Source: Virgibacillus sp. LDC-1
Lineage (GTDB): Bacteria > Bacillota > Bacilli > Bacillales > Amphibacillaceae
NCBI RefSeq assembly: GCF_030137545.1
Contig: NZ_JARUVL010000002.1
Location: 302,571-366,570 of the forward strand
DNA: 64,000 nucleotides
Direction: 5' to 3'
Position numbers and translations under genes: made by a program. Under the pieces are notes generated by a model, which saw only the letters and a program-made list of their open reading frames with translations, was not told the origin of the DNA and did not search any database. Shown here in pieces: positions 33,383-42,797 of the stretch; position 1 is the first letter of the stretch, and each line of letters starts with the position of its first letter.

Positions 33383-34738
33383 CTAAGATAATTTGAGCAT
33401 GGAAGAAAGATCAGCTGTCGCTGTTGGATATACATACATAACCTGCTGCAAATCCTTAATTGGTAGCTTTAATTGAATCGCCATTGCAAAATAGTTAATT
33501 AATTCATCTGCTTGGTTACTTAATAAATGTGCACCAACAATCACACCTGTTTCTTTGTCCTGAACCACTTTGGCAAAAGCAGTTTCCTCATTTTGATAGC
33601 GATACGTAAACCAATTTGATAAATCAAAGGTCTCAAGTGAATACCGTTCCTCTTTTTCTGCTGCTTCGACACTTATTCCCGCCATCGCTAGTTTAGGCGT
33701 TGTAAACACGACTGCTGGACTTCCGAAATAACTTCTTGCTGGGCTACGCTTATTTAAAATCGCATCACTAACGATCCTTGCCTCAAGCTGCGCAACTGGT
33801 GTTAAAGGAAGTCCTTCTGTATTTGTCACATCTCCGGCTGCAAAAACAGACGGATTCGAAGTGCTTTGCAATGCTTCATTTACATCGATTCCCTTTTTAT
33901 CAAAGGCAACATTTGCTTTTTCCAATGCGAACGTATCAATTGCTGGAACCCGCCCAGCACCATGAATCACACATTCTGCTTGCCACGCAACCTCCTCGTC
34001 CTCCTGTTTTCCTTTAACTATAAACCCTTCAGCTTGTTTTTCAATTTGTATAACCTCGGTATTTACATGAACTTGGATGCCAAGCTTCTCAGATGCTTCC
34101 ACAAGCATTGTCGTTAAACCCTTATCAAATTGCTTTAGCACATGGTTTCCACGCTGGATAATATGCACCTCACTTCCAGCTCGAGCAGCAATATGTGCAA
34201 ATTCAAAAGCAATATAGCCTCCGCCAACAAAGATGAGCTTTTTTGGTAATTGTTCCAGCTCTAAAAAATCGTCACTATAAAGCAGATGCTCCGCTCCATC
34301 AATTGGTAATGGTGCTGGCTTTGCACCAGTTGCGATAACGATGTGTTTTCCTTTTAGTATTTCATGATGTACTTGTATTTCGTTCTTGCTGATAAAAGAA
34401 GCCTTTCCACAATAGGTTGCTATTCCTCTTTTATTTAACTTTGCTTCTGTATTTTTGGAAACAGGTTCCGTGAATGTTCGTTTAAATGCCATCAGATCCT
34501 GCCAATCCAATTGATATGTTCCTCGAATTCCTTTTCCATCCAACCGGTCCATTTGTGCAATCAAATTGGCAGCATGAGCAAGTACTTTTTTCGGATTACA
34601 GCCTCGTAATGGACAAGTTCCTCCAAAGCCACGTGATTCAATGACAGCTACAGTAAGGCCATTTTCATTACATGCCTTGGCAATATTTAACCCCGCAGGA
34701 CCTGCTCCAACAATTATGACGTCATACGTTTTAGCCAT
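33383..34738 (-). CDS. Pyridine nucleotide-disulfide oxidoreductase, class I-like
   Basis: 451 aa flavoprotein. FAD motif DVIIVGAGPAGLNIAKACNE at the N-terminus. The redox dithiol is in GGTCPLRGCNPKKVLAHAAN (C-x4-C, Cys at about 42 and 47). NAD(P) motif FVGGGYIAFEFAHIAA, second FAD motif SVFAAGDVTNTEGLPL, and dimer domain at the end. The active-site base motif HPT of glutathione or lipoamide reductases is replaced by VYPTATADL, so the catalytic His is Tyr. Substrate unknown: possibly a thiol-disulfide or metal reductase. Confidence 0.85.
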   Translation of the reverse strand: MAKTYDVIIVGAGPAGLNIAKACNENGLTVAVIESRGFGGTCPLRGCNPKKVLAHAANLIAQMDRLDGKGIRGTYQLDWQDLMAFKRTFTEPVSKNTEAKLNKRGIATYCGKASFISKNEIQVHHEILKGKHIVIATGAKPAPLPIDGAEHLLYSDDFLELEQLPKKLIFVGGGYIAFEFAHIAARAGSEVHIIQRGNHVLKQFDKGLTTMLVEASEKLGIQVHVNTEVIQIEKQAEGFIVKGKQEDEEVAWQAECVIHGAGRVPAIDTFALEKANVAFDKKGIDVNEALQSTSNPSVFAAGDVTNTEGLPLTPVAQLEARIVSDAILNKRSPARSYFGSPAVVFTTPKLAMAGISVEAAEKEERYSLETFDLSNWFTYRYQNEETAFAKVVQDKETGVIVGAHLLSNQADELINYFAMAIQLKLPIKDLQQVMYVYPTATADLSSMLKLS

Positions 34739-34797
34739 CGGTATCTTCTCCCTTGAATCGCTTTTTTATAATACCCTTCCCTCTTCCGATGATTTAA

Positions 34798-34834
34798 AAA
34801 CGAAAAAACGGCTCACGATAATCGTGAACCGTCC
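34798..34834 (-). terminator. Terminator after acsA
   Basis: ACGGTTCACGAT / ATCGTGAGCCGT on the minus strand with a 1-2 nt loop, followed by TTTTTTCG, just past the acsA stop. Confidence 0.85.
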
Positions 34835-34844
34835 GTTATATCAC

Positions 34845-36569
34845 TTATTTTTCCATAGTTGATAAATCTCCAGCTGGTAAATCAAGCTCCCACGCTTTTA
34901 ATACACGGCGCATTATTTTACCACTTCTCGTTTTTGGTAGAAAATCTCGAATTTCGATTTCTCTTGGCGCTGCATGTGCCGCAAGTCCTTCCTTTACAAA
35001 TTGGCGCAGCTCTTGTTCTAGAGTATCGCTTTTTTCATAACCATCTCGAAGGGCAACAAAGGCTTTTACAATTTCCCCACGAACTGGATCTGGTTTTCCG
35101 ATAACTGCCGCTTCTGCTACTGCTGGATGCTCGACAAGCTTACTTTCGACTTCAAATGGACCTACCCGTTCACCTGACGTCATAATGACATCATCATCTC
35201 GTCCTTGGAACCATATATAGCCGTCCTCATCCATTGTAGCGAGGTCTCCCGAGATATACCAGCCTTCTAATTCAAAATACTCCTTCATCTTCGCTTCATT
35301 TTTCCAAATATGTCGCATCATTGATGGCCATCCTGCTCTTATACATAGACGCCCCATTTGCCCCCTCGGGACTTCATTTCCCTCACCATCTAATATAGTT
35401 GCTTCGATTCCCGGAAACGGTCTTCCCATGGAGCCAGGCTTAATTTCCATCGCAGGATAATTGGAAATCAAAACGCCTCCTGTTTCTGTCATCCACCAAT
35501 GATCATGGATGCTCAACCCATACACCTTTCTTCCCCAATGCACAACCTCCGCATTCAATGGCTCACCAACACTCAAAATATGCCTTAAGGAGCTTAAATC
35601 ATAGTTTTTAATGAGGTCGTCGCCAACAGCCATTAGTCGACGAAAAGCGGTCGGCGCACTATACCAAATTGTTACTCGATATTTTTCAATCGTGGCATAC
35701 CAATCCTCAGGGGTAAACCGACCGCCCCGAATCACATTCGAGGCCCCATTTAACCATGGTCCGAATACGCCATAGGAAGTACCTGTTACCCAGCCAGGGT
35801 CAGCCGTACACCAATAAATGTCATCCTCCTTTAAATCGATTATCCATTTTGCCGTTTGATAATGCTGAATCATCGCATTATGAACATGTAGTACTCCTTT
35901 TGGCTTACCTGTTGAGCCAGAGGTGTAGTGCAAAATCATGCCATCCTCACGATCCATCCATTCTAAATCAAGTTCTCTACTTGCTTGCTTCATTTCTGTT
36001 TCATAATGGTGAAACCGTGTATTTGGCGTATCTTCTGGAATATCTCCATCACCGACTAAAATTATATCCTTTAAGTGTGGGAGCTCTTCGTACGGAACGC
36101 GTGGCAATAACGCGCCTGTCGTAACTAGCGTAGAAGCCTCGCTATTTTCTAATCGATCACGTACCGCTTGCTCCATAAAAGCTTCAAATAAAGGACCAGC
36201 GATCGCACCGACCTTTAAAATTCCCATCAAACTAACATAGGTTTCAGGCTGACGCGGTAAAAATAAAAATACGCGGTCTCCCTTTTGCACATCTGTTTTC
36301 CGTAGAACATTTCCAAACTTATTCGACAAGTACTTTAAATCCTGAAATGTATATTTTTCATCCCGTTTTAAATCACTGTAATATAAAGCCACCTTGTTTT
36401 TTCGCCATGATTCTGCATGTCGATCAATCGCTTCATACGCCATGTTCACCTTTCCTGTCTCATACCAGGAAAATTCCTTTTCTACGTCTTTCCAGGAAAA
36501 GCTTGCATAGGCTTCCTCATAGTTTGGCATATTTGGCTGTCCTTGTATGGATGCAGCTGTTTTACTCAT
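34845..36569 (-). CDS. acsA: Acetyl-CoA synthetase (AMP-forming) AcsA
   Basis: 574 aa; converts acetate, ATP and CoA to acetyl-CoA via acetyl-AMP. Motifs: the phosphate-binding loop YTSGSTGKPKGVLHVHNA, VTIWYSAPTAFRRLM, HDHWWMTETGG, YISGDLATMDEDGYIWFQGR, and the C-terminal RSGKIMRR whose Lys is the acetylation site in the Bacillus enzyme. It lies about 100 bp downstream of the SSS/DUF485 symporter operon on the same strand, giving an acetate uptake and activation block. I see only a degenerate cre-like site upstream. Confidence 0.95.
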   Translation of the reverse strand: MSKTAASIQGQPNMPNYEEAYASFSWKDVEKEFSWYETGKVNMAYEAIDRHAESWRKNKVALYYSDLKRDEKYTFQDLKYLSNKFGNVLRKTDVQKGDRVFLFLPRQPETYVSLMGILKVGAIAGPLFEAFMEQAVRDRLENSEASTLVTTGALLPRVPYEELPHLKDIILVGDGDIPEDTPNTRFHHYETEMKQASRELDLEWMDREDGMILHYTSGSTGKPKGVLHVHNAMIQHYQTAKWIIDLKEDDIYWCTADPGWVTGTSYGVFGPWLNGASNVIRGGRFTPEDWYATIEKYRVTIWYSAPTAFRRLMAVGDDLIKNYDLSSLRHILSVGEPLNAEVVHWGRKVYGLSIHDHWWMTETGGVLISNYPAMEIKPGSMGRPFPGIEATILDGEGNEVPRGQMGRLCIRAGWPSMMRHIWKNEAKMKEYFELEGWYISGDLATMDEDGYIWFQGRDDDVIMTSGERVGPFEVESKLVEHPAVAEAAVIGKPDPVRGEIVKAFVALRDGYEKSDTLEQELRQFVKEGLAAHAAPREIEIRDFLPKTRSGKIMRRVLKAWELDLPAGDLSTMEK

Positions 36570-36670
36570 GTTTATTTCCTCCCCAAATACTATATTTAAT
36601 TTATTCTATGGAAAAGCTATCGGCACTATGACCAACCGTTATGTGCTTACATACACCTTTCCCACGTTCC

Positions 36671-38209
36671 TTACGATTCCCGATAGCCTGTATTCGCTTT
36701 TACCTTTACTTCTGCATATCGTACAGGATCTTGTTCCTTGGATAAGATCGTTCCGATATATCCGCCAAGAAAGCCTAATGGAACGGATACAAGGGCTGGA
36801 TTAGCTAATGGGAACAAAGGATCTCCAACAAACAATGCAGCACCTTCTACCGGAGAAAATACGCTTGGGCTAATCGAAACAAGAATTAAAGCGGAAAGCA
36901 ATCCAGAAAGCATGGCCGTAATAGCGCCAGCTGTATTGAACTTTTTCCAATAAACTGTGTATAAAATGATGGGTAAGTTCGCACTTGCTGCAATACAAAA
37001 AGCAAGTGAAACAAGAAATGCAACATTCAACGTTTGAGCAAATAAGGCGAGTATAATCGAGAAAATGGAGACAGCTAACGCAGCATAGCGCGCAGCTAGC
37101 ATTTGCTGCCTATCTGTCGCCTTGCCTTTTTTCATAATTTGACCATATAAATCATGGGCAAAGGCAGAAGCCCCCGACAGCACTAGCCCCGCTACAACAG
37201 CGAGAATGGTTGCAAATGCAACGGCTGAAATAAAGGCAAATAAAATATCCCCACCAATTGCTTTTGCTAACAATGGAGCAGCCATGTTCCCACCTGGATT
37301 CGCTGCTAAAATATCACTATGGCCAACGAACGCAGCAGCGCCAAAGCCTAAAAAGAGCGTTAATATATAAAATATGCCGATTGTCCATGTTGCTGTAATG
37401 ACCGAGCTTCTTGCTGTTCGCGCATCCTTTACCGTAAAAAAGCGCATCAAAATATGTGGTAGTCCTGCTGTTCCGAGCACGAGTGCAATCATAAGCGAAA
37501 TCGTTCCAAGTGGCTCAGTGTACTTTAAGCCTGGCTTTAAAAAGTCAGCTCCATGACTTGTCACTGTTTTTACCTCGGTAAACATCGTCGAAATATTAAA
37601 GTTATACTTTAATAGAACAAGAAATGAAATAATGACCATTCCCGCCATTAACAAGACGGCCTTTGTGATCTGCACCCAGCTTGTAGCAATCATGCCACCA
37701 AACAAGACGTAGATCGTCATCATCACACCAACAATTAACACTGCAATCCAATAATCAATCCCAAATAATAATTGGATAAGTGCTCCTGCTCCAACAAGCT
37801 GGGCAATCATATAAAATAAAACGATAGTAATGGTGCTTAACGCTGCGGCACCACGAACCTTCTTTGCATCAAAGCGCGCGTTGATCATATCGGCTAACGT
37901 ATATTTTCCGAGATTTCGTAATGGCTCTGCAACGAGAAATAACACGACTAAATAAGCAATGAGAAAGCCAATACTATAAAAGAATCCGTCAAATCCATTG
38001 AGCGCAATGGCTCCAGCAATTCCTAAGAAGGATGCAGCCGACAAATAGTCACCAGCAATCGCGAGTCCATTTTGCCAGCCTGTTAGACCACCACCAGCAG
38101 TATAAAAATCCCCAGTTGTTTGCGTTCGCTTAGCAGCAAAATACGTAATAACTAGTGTTAATATCACAATGAGCAAAAAGAGAATAACAACGGTCATATC
38201 CATCTTCAT
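36671..38209 (-). CDS. Sodium:solute symporter, ActP-like (acetate/monocarboxylate)
   Basis: 512 aa, 13 predicted TM segments, SSS family. Start MKMDMTVVILFLLIVILTLV. Motifs GDFYTAGGGLTGWQNGLAIA, GDYLSAASFLGIAGAIAL, GLVLSGASAFAHDLYGQI and AASANLPIILYTVYWKKFN fit the ActP/MctC branch that imports acetate, pyruvate or propionate. It overlaps the upstream DUF485 gene by 4 bp, the standard pair. acsA lies downstream. The upstream region has a cre box and three LytTR-like boxes. Confidence 0.9.
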   Translation of the reverse strand: MKMDMTVVILFLLIVILTLVITYFAAKRTQTTGDFYTAGGGLTGWQNGLAIAGDYLSAASFLGIAGAIALNGFDGFFYSIGFLIAYLVVLFLVAEPLRNLGKYTLADMINARFDAKKVRGAAALSTITIVLFYMIAQLVGAGALIQLLFGIDYWIAVLIVGVMMTIYVLFGGMIATSWVQITKAVLLMAGMVIISFLVLLKYNFNISTMFTEVKTVTSHGADFLKPGLKYTEPLGTISLMIALVLGTAGLPHILMRFFTVKDARTARSSVITATWTIGIFYILTLFLGFGAAAFVGHSDILAANPGGNMAAPLLAKAIGGDILFAFISAVAFATILAVVAGLVLSGASAFAHDLYGQIMKKGKATDRQQMLAARYAALAVSIFSIILALFAQTLNVAFLVSLAFCIAASANLPIILYTVYWKKFNTAGAITAMLSGLLSALILVSISPSVFSPVEGAALFVGDPLFPLANPALVSVPLGFLGGYIGTILSKEQDPVRYAEVKVKANTGYRES

Positions 38210-38556
38210 GAGGCTTTCCCTCCTTTTTCGATTTGATCTGCAATAATTTGATCTGCTTGCTCGTCAAAGGAAGAAGCTTTTTTCACATAAATGGTACATA
38301 AAACCCATGTCATCACAAATTGCGAAAACGCAAAGATCCATACCCAAGAAATATCACCAAATACCGGTGTATTCAAAAAGGTCGTATAAGAGGTTAAGAT
38401 CGGCAGCATAAAATAAAACACAAAAAAGAAAATGGTTAGCGGCAAAATAAACCTTTTTCGATCTTGCATTAGCTTTTTAAATTGTGGACTTTTCGCTACC
38501 TTTACATAATCTACCTTTGGCATTGTCCGTTCTTGCTTATCCAACTGACCACTCAA
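38206..38556 (-). CDS. DUF485 membrane protein, symporter partner
   Basis: About 116 aa with two TM segments: residues about 38-62 (RFILPLTIFFFVFYFMLPIL) and 72-96 (ISWVWIFAFSQFVMTWVLCT). This is the YjcH/DUF485 family that accompanies ActP-type symporters. I placed the start at a TTG with AGGGAG 9 nt upstream; ATG three codons earlier overlaps the SD. First gene of the DUF485-symporter operon. Its exact role in transport is not known. Confidence 0.85.
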   Translation of the reverse strand: MSGQLDKQERTMPKVDYVKVAKSPQFKKLMQDRKRFILPLTIFFFVFYFMLPILTSYTTFLNTPVFGDISWVWIFAFSQFVMTWVLCTIYVKKASSFDEQADQIIADQIEKGGKAS

Positions 38557-38639
38557 TGCTATCATCTCCCTTTCATTCCCCTTGAAAAATGCTCCTCCAA
38601 AATAGAAGTGAAGGATTGCCGTACCCTTTTCTTTTATTT

Positions 38640-38663
38640 TGAAAGCGCTTACTATTAGTATAG
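38640..38663 (-). promoter_or_regulatory. cre site over the promoter of the DUF485-symporter operon
   Basis: TGAAAGCGCTTACT (38640-38653) fits the CcpA cre consensus with an intact central CG. The -10 box TATACT (minus strand, 38658-38663) lies just upstream, so cre covers the start site and should repress on glucose. No -35 box is recognisable at 17 nt, which suggests activator dependence. Confidence 0.7.
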
Positions 38664-38695
38664 AGAGCACCGCTAAGTGAGTGGGGTATTTTGTA

Positions 38696-38745
38696 TGAAT
38701 GGTAGAAATGATGGATTAAATGGTTTGAATCATTTCATGAATGGT
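38696..38745 (-). promoter_or_regulatory. Three LytTR-type boxes with 21-bp period
   Basis: On the minus strand ACCATTCA-N13-ACCATTTA-N13-ACCATTCA, at 38738-38745, 38717-38724 and 38696-38703. Two-turn spacing and direct orientation match LytTR-family binding sites such as those of BtsR (8-bp repeats with 13-bp spacer). The nearest box is about 45-50 bp upstream of the predicted start site, a usual activator position. Confidence 0.7.
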
Positions 38746-39505
38746 TCGCTTGAAAAATCGTAAATAATGCTTTTCTTGCTGCTCGACTTACAGGAATCGT
38801 TGTTTGTTGTTTGTCCTTTAAGGTAATATTGCTCGTGCCGTTAAACCAAGGAGTAATTTCTTCGATTTGATCAAGGTTAACTAAATAACTGCGATGTGTT
38901 CGAAAAAATGCATAGCCTGCCAGCTTCTCCTCTAGCTCCTGTAGTGTCATGCGACTACGAATAACTTTATCTGCGGTATGAATCTCCAGCATGCGATTAT
39001 CGGGCACCGCATAATAAATCGATTCTGGGGCAATAACAACCATTCGTTCCCCATCATCTAGTAATAGCTTCGGCGAGGCAGAAACAGGTGATTGCCGCTT
39101 TTTTTTCGCTCGCTTTCCTTCCTCCTCTATTTGCAAGCACCGTTTTCGCACGCGGGTCATCGCTGTTCGAAATCGCTGGTCATCATAGGGCTTTAATAAA
39201 TAATCAATCGCTTCTATTTCAAAGGCATCCATCGCATAATCATCATATGCGGTCGTGAAAATAAATAACGGGGGCTGCTGCTCGCAAGCTTGACAAATTT
39301 GTTTAGCCGCGTCTACACCAGACATGCCTGGCATTTGCACATCAAGAAATATAACATCTGGTTCATGCATAAAATAATGCTCAACAAGCTGCTCGCCTGT
39401 TTCCGCTTCCGAACAAACATGCACATCGCTTTCTTGCGCGAGTAAAAAAGCCAGCTCCTTTCGTGCCATATGCTCATCTTCCGCGATTAACACACGAATA
39501 CTCAT
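38735..39505 (-). CDS. LytTR family response regulator
   Basis: 256 aa. Receiver domain at 1-120: IAEDEHMARKELAFLL with acidic Asp9/Glu10, phospho-acceptor Asp in DVIFLDVQMPGMSG near 55, and KPYDD at the end. LytTR DNA-binding domain at about 150-253: ESIYYAVPDNRMLEIHT, FFRTHRSYLVNLDQIEEI, and TIPVSRAARKAL. It overlaps the kinase gene by 4 bp. Likely target: the three boxes directly downstream of its own stop codon in front of the DUF485-symporter operon. Confidence 0.92.
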   Translation of the reverse strand: MSIRVLIAEDEHMARKELAFLLAQESDVHVCSEAETGEQLVEHYFMHEPDVIFLDVQMPGMSGVDAAKQICQACEQQPPLFIFTTAYDDYAMDAFEIEAIDYLLKPYDDQRFRTAMTRVRKRCLQIEEEGKRAKKKRQSPVSASPKLLLDDGERMVVIAPESIYYAVPDNRMLEIHTADKVIRSRMTLQELEEKLAGYAFFRTHRSYLVNLDQIEEITPWFNGTSNITLKDKQQTTIPVSRAARKALFTIFQANHS

Positions 39506-41256
39506 GAGATCTCCTCCTTTCTTTGCTGCATTGTTTTCGGAATTCGAAATAGCACTTTACAGCCCCCTTCATCTAAATTCTCAAATTGCAGCTGTGCAGT
39601 TTCTCCTACCAATTGGATAAGCCTTTGATTCACGTTGTTCAAGCCTGTTCTATCTGCATCCTCTGCCTGCTTTTCTCTCATTGCAAGCAAACGCTCTCGT
39701 GAAAAACCAATGCCATTATCTGTTACCGAGATACACCATGTATCCGTTTCTTCTTTGATTCGAACATCAATCCGTCCATTATGTGTCACGTTTCGTAAGC
39801 CATGCTGTACCGCATTTTCAACAAGCGGCTGAATCGTTGAGGGGGGAATATAAACCTCTGGCAAATGATCTGGTCGTGAAAAGTGAATAGCCATTTGACT
39901 TGCAAACCGAGCTTGAATAATATCAATATACGCTGCAACATGTGCACATTCTTTTTCTAATTTTACTAATGGATTAGATACAAGCTTCAGGTTAAACCGC
40001 ATATAGTTGGCAAGCTGTACCGTAATATATCTTGCTCTTTCCGAATCTTCGCGGAATAAGGAACTAATTAAATGGAGCGTATTAAACAGAAAGTGTGGAT
40101 TAATCTGCGCTTGCAAATTACGCAGCTCCGCATCACGAATATGTGATTTCAGCTTCTCAGCGGCAATTGTATTGAGCTGTTTTGACATCAATTGACCTAA
40201 GCCCTTCGCAAGCATGATTTCAACAGGACGAATATGCTGTGCCTTGCGAAAATAAAATTTGATTAGCCAGGTAGCTTCATCCGCCTCTACTACTGGAATG
40301 ATAATTGCCGCATCAAGCGGACAATCTTGTCTTCCACATTGAATTTCCGAACGGGAATAGGCAATTTTCATTTCCTTTGTACGCATCGCTTCCCGCGATA
40401 TCGCCGTAATGATTTGATCTCCAGCCCGATGATGATCATCAGCAATGCCTACATGTGCAAGCACCTCCGTCCCACTCGTAACAGAAACCGCAGCAAGTCG
40501 GAGCCTTTCATGCAATAGGTCGGCAATACCAGCGGCCATCTGCTGCGGGTAATCCTTTTTCAAAAAGGGAAGTGCCTCCTCTGCAATGGAAAGCGCCTGT
40601 TTAGCGGCAAGTGCTGCTTCATTTTCTTGCTCTCGTAAAACAATGCCAATCATGGCAGTAAAAATAGCGATGGCAATAGAGTTGGATAATACTAAAGGCA
40701 ACCCAATTTGATTAACAATCGCAACCGTTCCATTTGCTCCTGGATTGATTATTAATAATAATTGCATATGTAATACAGGAGGAAAGATGCCAATAAAAAG
40801 CGCCTTCATTGGTGAAATAACCCGTTCATTTGAGAAAAAACGTGCCGTTAATCCTGCTAATAACCCTGTCAAAGGATTCACTATTCCATTGGCAACCGCA
40901 CCAATCCCTCCAAGGAACAGCAGATGCGCACCTGCTATACTACCAGCACCAAACCCGACAAACGGACCGCCGAGAAGTCCTGCCATTACAATTGCAACTA
41001 AGCTTGAACTGACAACTAGCTGATCCGCTTCCACTGTCCAAATAAAACTGCGTATGATCGTTTCTCCATCCATCATAATCCCCGTTATCGTGCTAGCAAC
41101 CCCAAACAAGCCGAACACAAAGGCATGTACGATAGACATTTTCAAGCTATATTCGCGATATAGTAACGAACGAAATCCAGGGGTACGTGTTAAAACAAAG
41201 GCAATAACAAGCAACAATCCTAGTCGCTCAAATAAGATCATCGTTAATTCCTTCAA
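39502..41256 (-). CDS. LytS-like sensor histidine kinase
   Basis: 584 aa. Residues about 5-205 are the 5TM sensor of the LytS type (HAFVFGLFGVASTITGIMMD, GGPFVGFGAGSIAGAHLLF). A GAF-like region covers 220-360 and includes a CGRQDCP cysteine pair. The His-kinase motif is NPHFLFNTLHL with His388. The ATPase domain has VENAVQHGLRN and TDNGIGFSRE. Kinases of this class (LytS, BtsS) respond to pyruvate-related or membrane signals in other bacteria. Gene order places it in one operon with a symporter and its DUF485 partner. TTG start overlaps the symporter stop. Confidence 0.9.
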   Translation of the reverse strand: MKELTMILFERLGLLLVIAFVLTRTPGFRSLLYREYSLKMSIVHAFVFGLFGVASTITGIMMDGETIIRSFIWTVEADQLVVSSSLVAIVMAGLLGGPFVGFGAGSIAGAHLLFLGGIGAVANGIVNPLTGLLAGLTARFFSNERVISPMKALFIGIFPPVLHMQLLLIINPGANGTVAIVNQIGLPLVLSNSIAIAIFTAMIGIVLREQENEAALAAKQALSIAEEALPFLKKDYPQQMAAGIADLLHERLRLAAVSVTSGTEVLAHVGIADDHHRAGDQIITAISREAMRTKEMKIAYSRSEIQCGRQDCPLDAAIIIPVVEADEATWLIKFYFRKAQHIRPVEIMLAKGLGQLMSKQLNTIAAEKLKSHIRDAELRNLQAQINPHFLFNTLHLISSLFREDSERARYITVQLANYMRFNLKLVSNPLVKLEKECAHVAAYIDIIQARFASQMAIHFSRPDHLPEVYIPPSTIQPLVENAVQHGLRNVTHNGRIDVRIKEETDTWCISVTDNGIGFSRERLLAMREKQAEDADRTGLNNVNQRLIQLVGETAQLQFENLDEGGCKVLFRIPKTMQQRKEEIS

Positions 41257-42797
41257 GCGCCTTCTCTCCTTGTAGCAATACCTGTATGTGCTTTTATGAA
41301 AAACTCCTTTTCCTCTACATGAAGCTGCTTACTTTCTGGCGATAAATAACTACCAATAATCGCACCTAGAAATCCGATCGGAATCACAACAATACCTGGA
41401 TTAGAAAGCTGGAATATCGGCTCCCTTGAAATCCATCCACCATCCAAGTTCATAATATGTGGTCCAAGCACAACAAAAACAAAAGAAGCAATAAGCCCAC
41501 TAATCATCCCCGTCATTGCCCCAACTTTATTAAAGCGCTTCCAATAAATCGTTAACAACAGCACAGGAAAATTACTTGAAGCCGCCACAATAAAGGTTAA
41601 GGAAACTAAAAACGTCACATTCATATTTTCAAGTCGTAATGCAAAGAGCGTTGATATAAAACCAATCCCTAGTGCAGTCCACCTCGCAGCAGTAAGCTGT
41701 TCCTTTTCCGTTGATTTCCCTTTTTTAATGAGATGGTGATATACATCATGAGAAAATGCCGTTGTCGCTGAGATGACTAAGCCTGCTACTACCGCAACGA
41801 TCGTCGTGAACGCGATCGCCGAAATAAACGCGAGCAAAAAATCCCCGCCAACTGCCTGTGCAAGTAAAGGTGCTGCTAAATTTCCTGTTGAATCGGCAGC
41901 AACCAATTGTTCAAAGCCAACAATAGCAATCGCTCCAAGTCCAAGAACGAGTGTCATAACATAAAAAAAGCCAATTATCCAGGTTGCGCTAGTTATAGAA
42001 CGACGCACCTCATGTGTGTTTTTTACCGTGAACAGCCGAATTAAAATATGCGGTAAACCAGCCGTACCCAAAATCAAAGCCAATTGCAACGAAAGCATTT
42101 CCAATGGCTGCTGAAATAAATTCCCGGAAAGAAAGAACCCTTCACCTAATGGGGTTCCATCTTGGACAGCCGCTAGCAATGCGTTAACATTCCAATCAAA
42201 TCGCGAAAAGACAATTAATACTAATAGAAAGGTTCCCGACATAAGTACAACCGTTTTCACAATTTGCACCCATGAAGTCGCTAGCATTCCACCGAACACT
42301 ACGTAAACGGTCATCAAACTGCCGATTATAACGACAGAGATAGAGTAATCGATATTTAATAGAAGACGAATGAGTAAGCCTGATGCGACAAGCTGTGGAA
42401 TCATATAAAGAATTGATATTAAAAAAGCACCAACCGCCATCATTAAACGCATATGCGTGCCGGGAAAACGTGCACAGATGACATCACCAAGCGAATATTT
42501 CCCAAGATGGTGTACTGGCTCTGCAATAAAATAAAGGACAATTAAATAAGATACTAGAAAGCCAATTGAATATAGAAAGCCGTCATACCCATGAAGTGCA
42601 ATCGCACCGACAATGCCTAGAAAAGAAGCTGCACTAATAAAATCTCCCGCAATCGCCATTCCATTTTGCAATCCCGTTAAACTGCCTGCTGCCGTATAAA
42701 AGCGATTTGCCGTCTTGCTTCGTTTTGCTGCCCAATATGTAATGATTAACGTACAAAGGATAATACATATAAAAAACAGGAAATAGGTAAGATTCAC
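41253..42797 (-). CDS. Sodium:solute symporter, ActP-like, second copy
   Basis: 514 aa, SSS family, clearly paralogous to the gene at 36671 (NRFYTAAGSLTGLQNGMAIA, GDFISAASFLGIVGAIALHG, GLVISATTAFSHDVYHHL, AASSNFPVLLLTIYWKRFN). GTG start with AGGAGG 7 nt upstream; the longer ORF has no better site. It overlaps the DUF485 gene before it and the kinase gene after it, so symporter and two-component system form one operon. It may double as a transport-coupled sensor for the kinase (inference). Confidence 0.9.
   Translation of the reverse strand: MNLTYFLFFICIILCTLIITYWAAKRSKTANRFYTAAGSLTGLQNGMAIAGDFISAASFLGIVGAIALHGYDGFLYSIGFLVSYLIVLYFIAEPVHHLGKYSLGDVICARFPGTHMRLMMAVGAFLISILYMIPQLVASGLLIRLLLNIDYSISVVIIGSLMTVYVVFGGMLATSWVQIVKTVVLMSGTFLLVLIVFSRFDWNVNALLAAVQDGTPLGEGFFLSGNLFQQPLEMLSLQLALILGTAGLPHILIRLFTVKNTHEVRRSITSATWIIGFFYVMTLVLGLGAIAIVGFEQLVAADSTGNLAAPLLAQAVGGDFLLAFISAIAFTTIVAVVAGLVISATTAFSHDVYHHLIKKGKSTEKEQLTAARWTALGIGFISTLFALRLENMNVTFLVSLTFIVAASSNFPVLLLTIYWKRFNKVGAMTGMISGLIASFVFVVLGPHIMNLDGGWISREPIFQLSNPGIVVIPIGFLGAIIGSYLSPESKQLHVEEKEFFIKAHTGIATRREGA

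Noticed and set aside
36635..36655. cre-like TGTAAGCACATAAC upstream of acsA
   Set aside because: Central CG missing and weak right half; acsA may still be under CcpA control, but this site does not show it.
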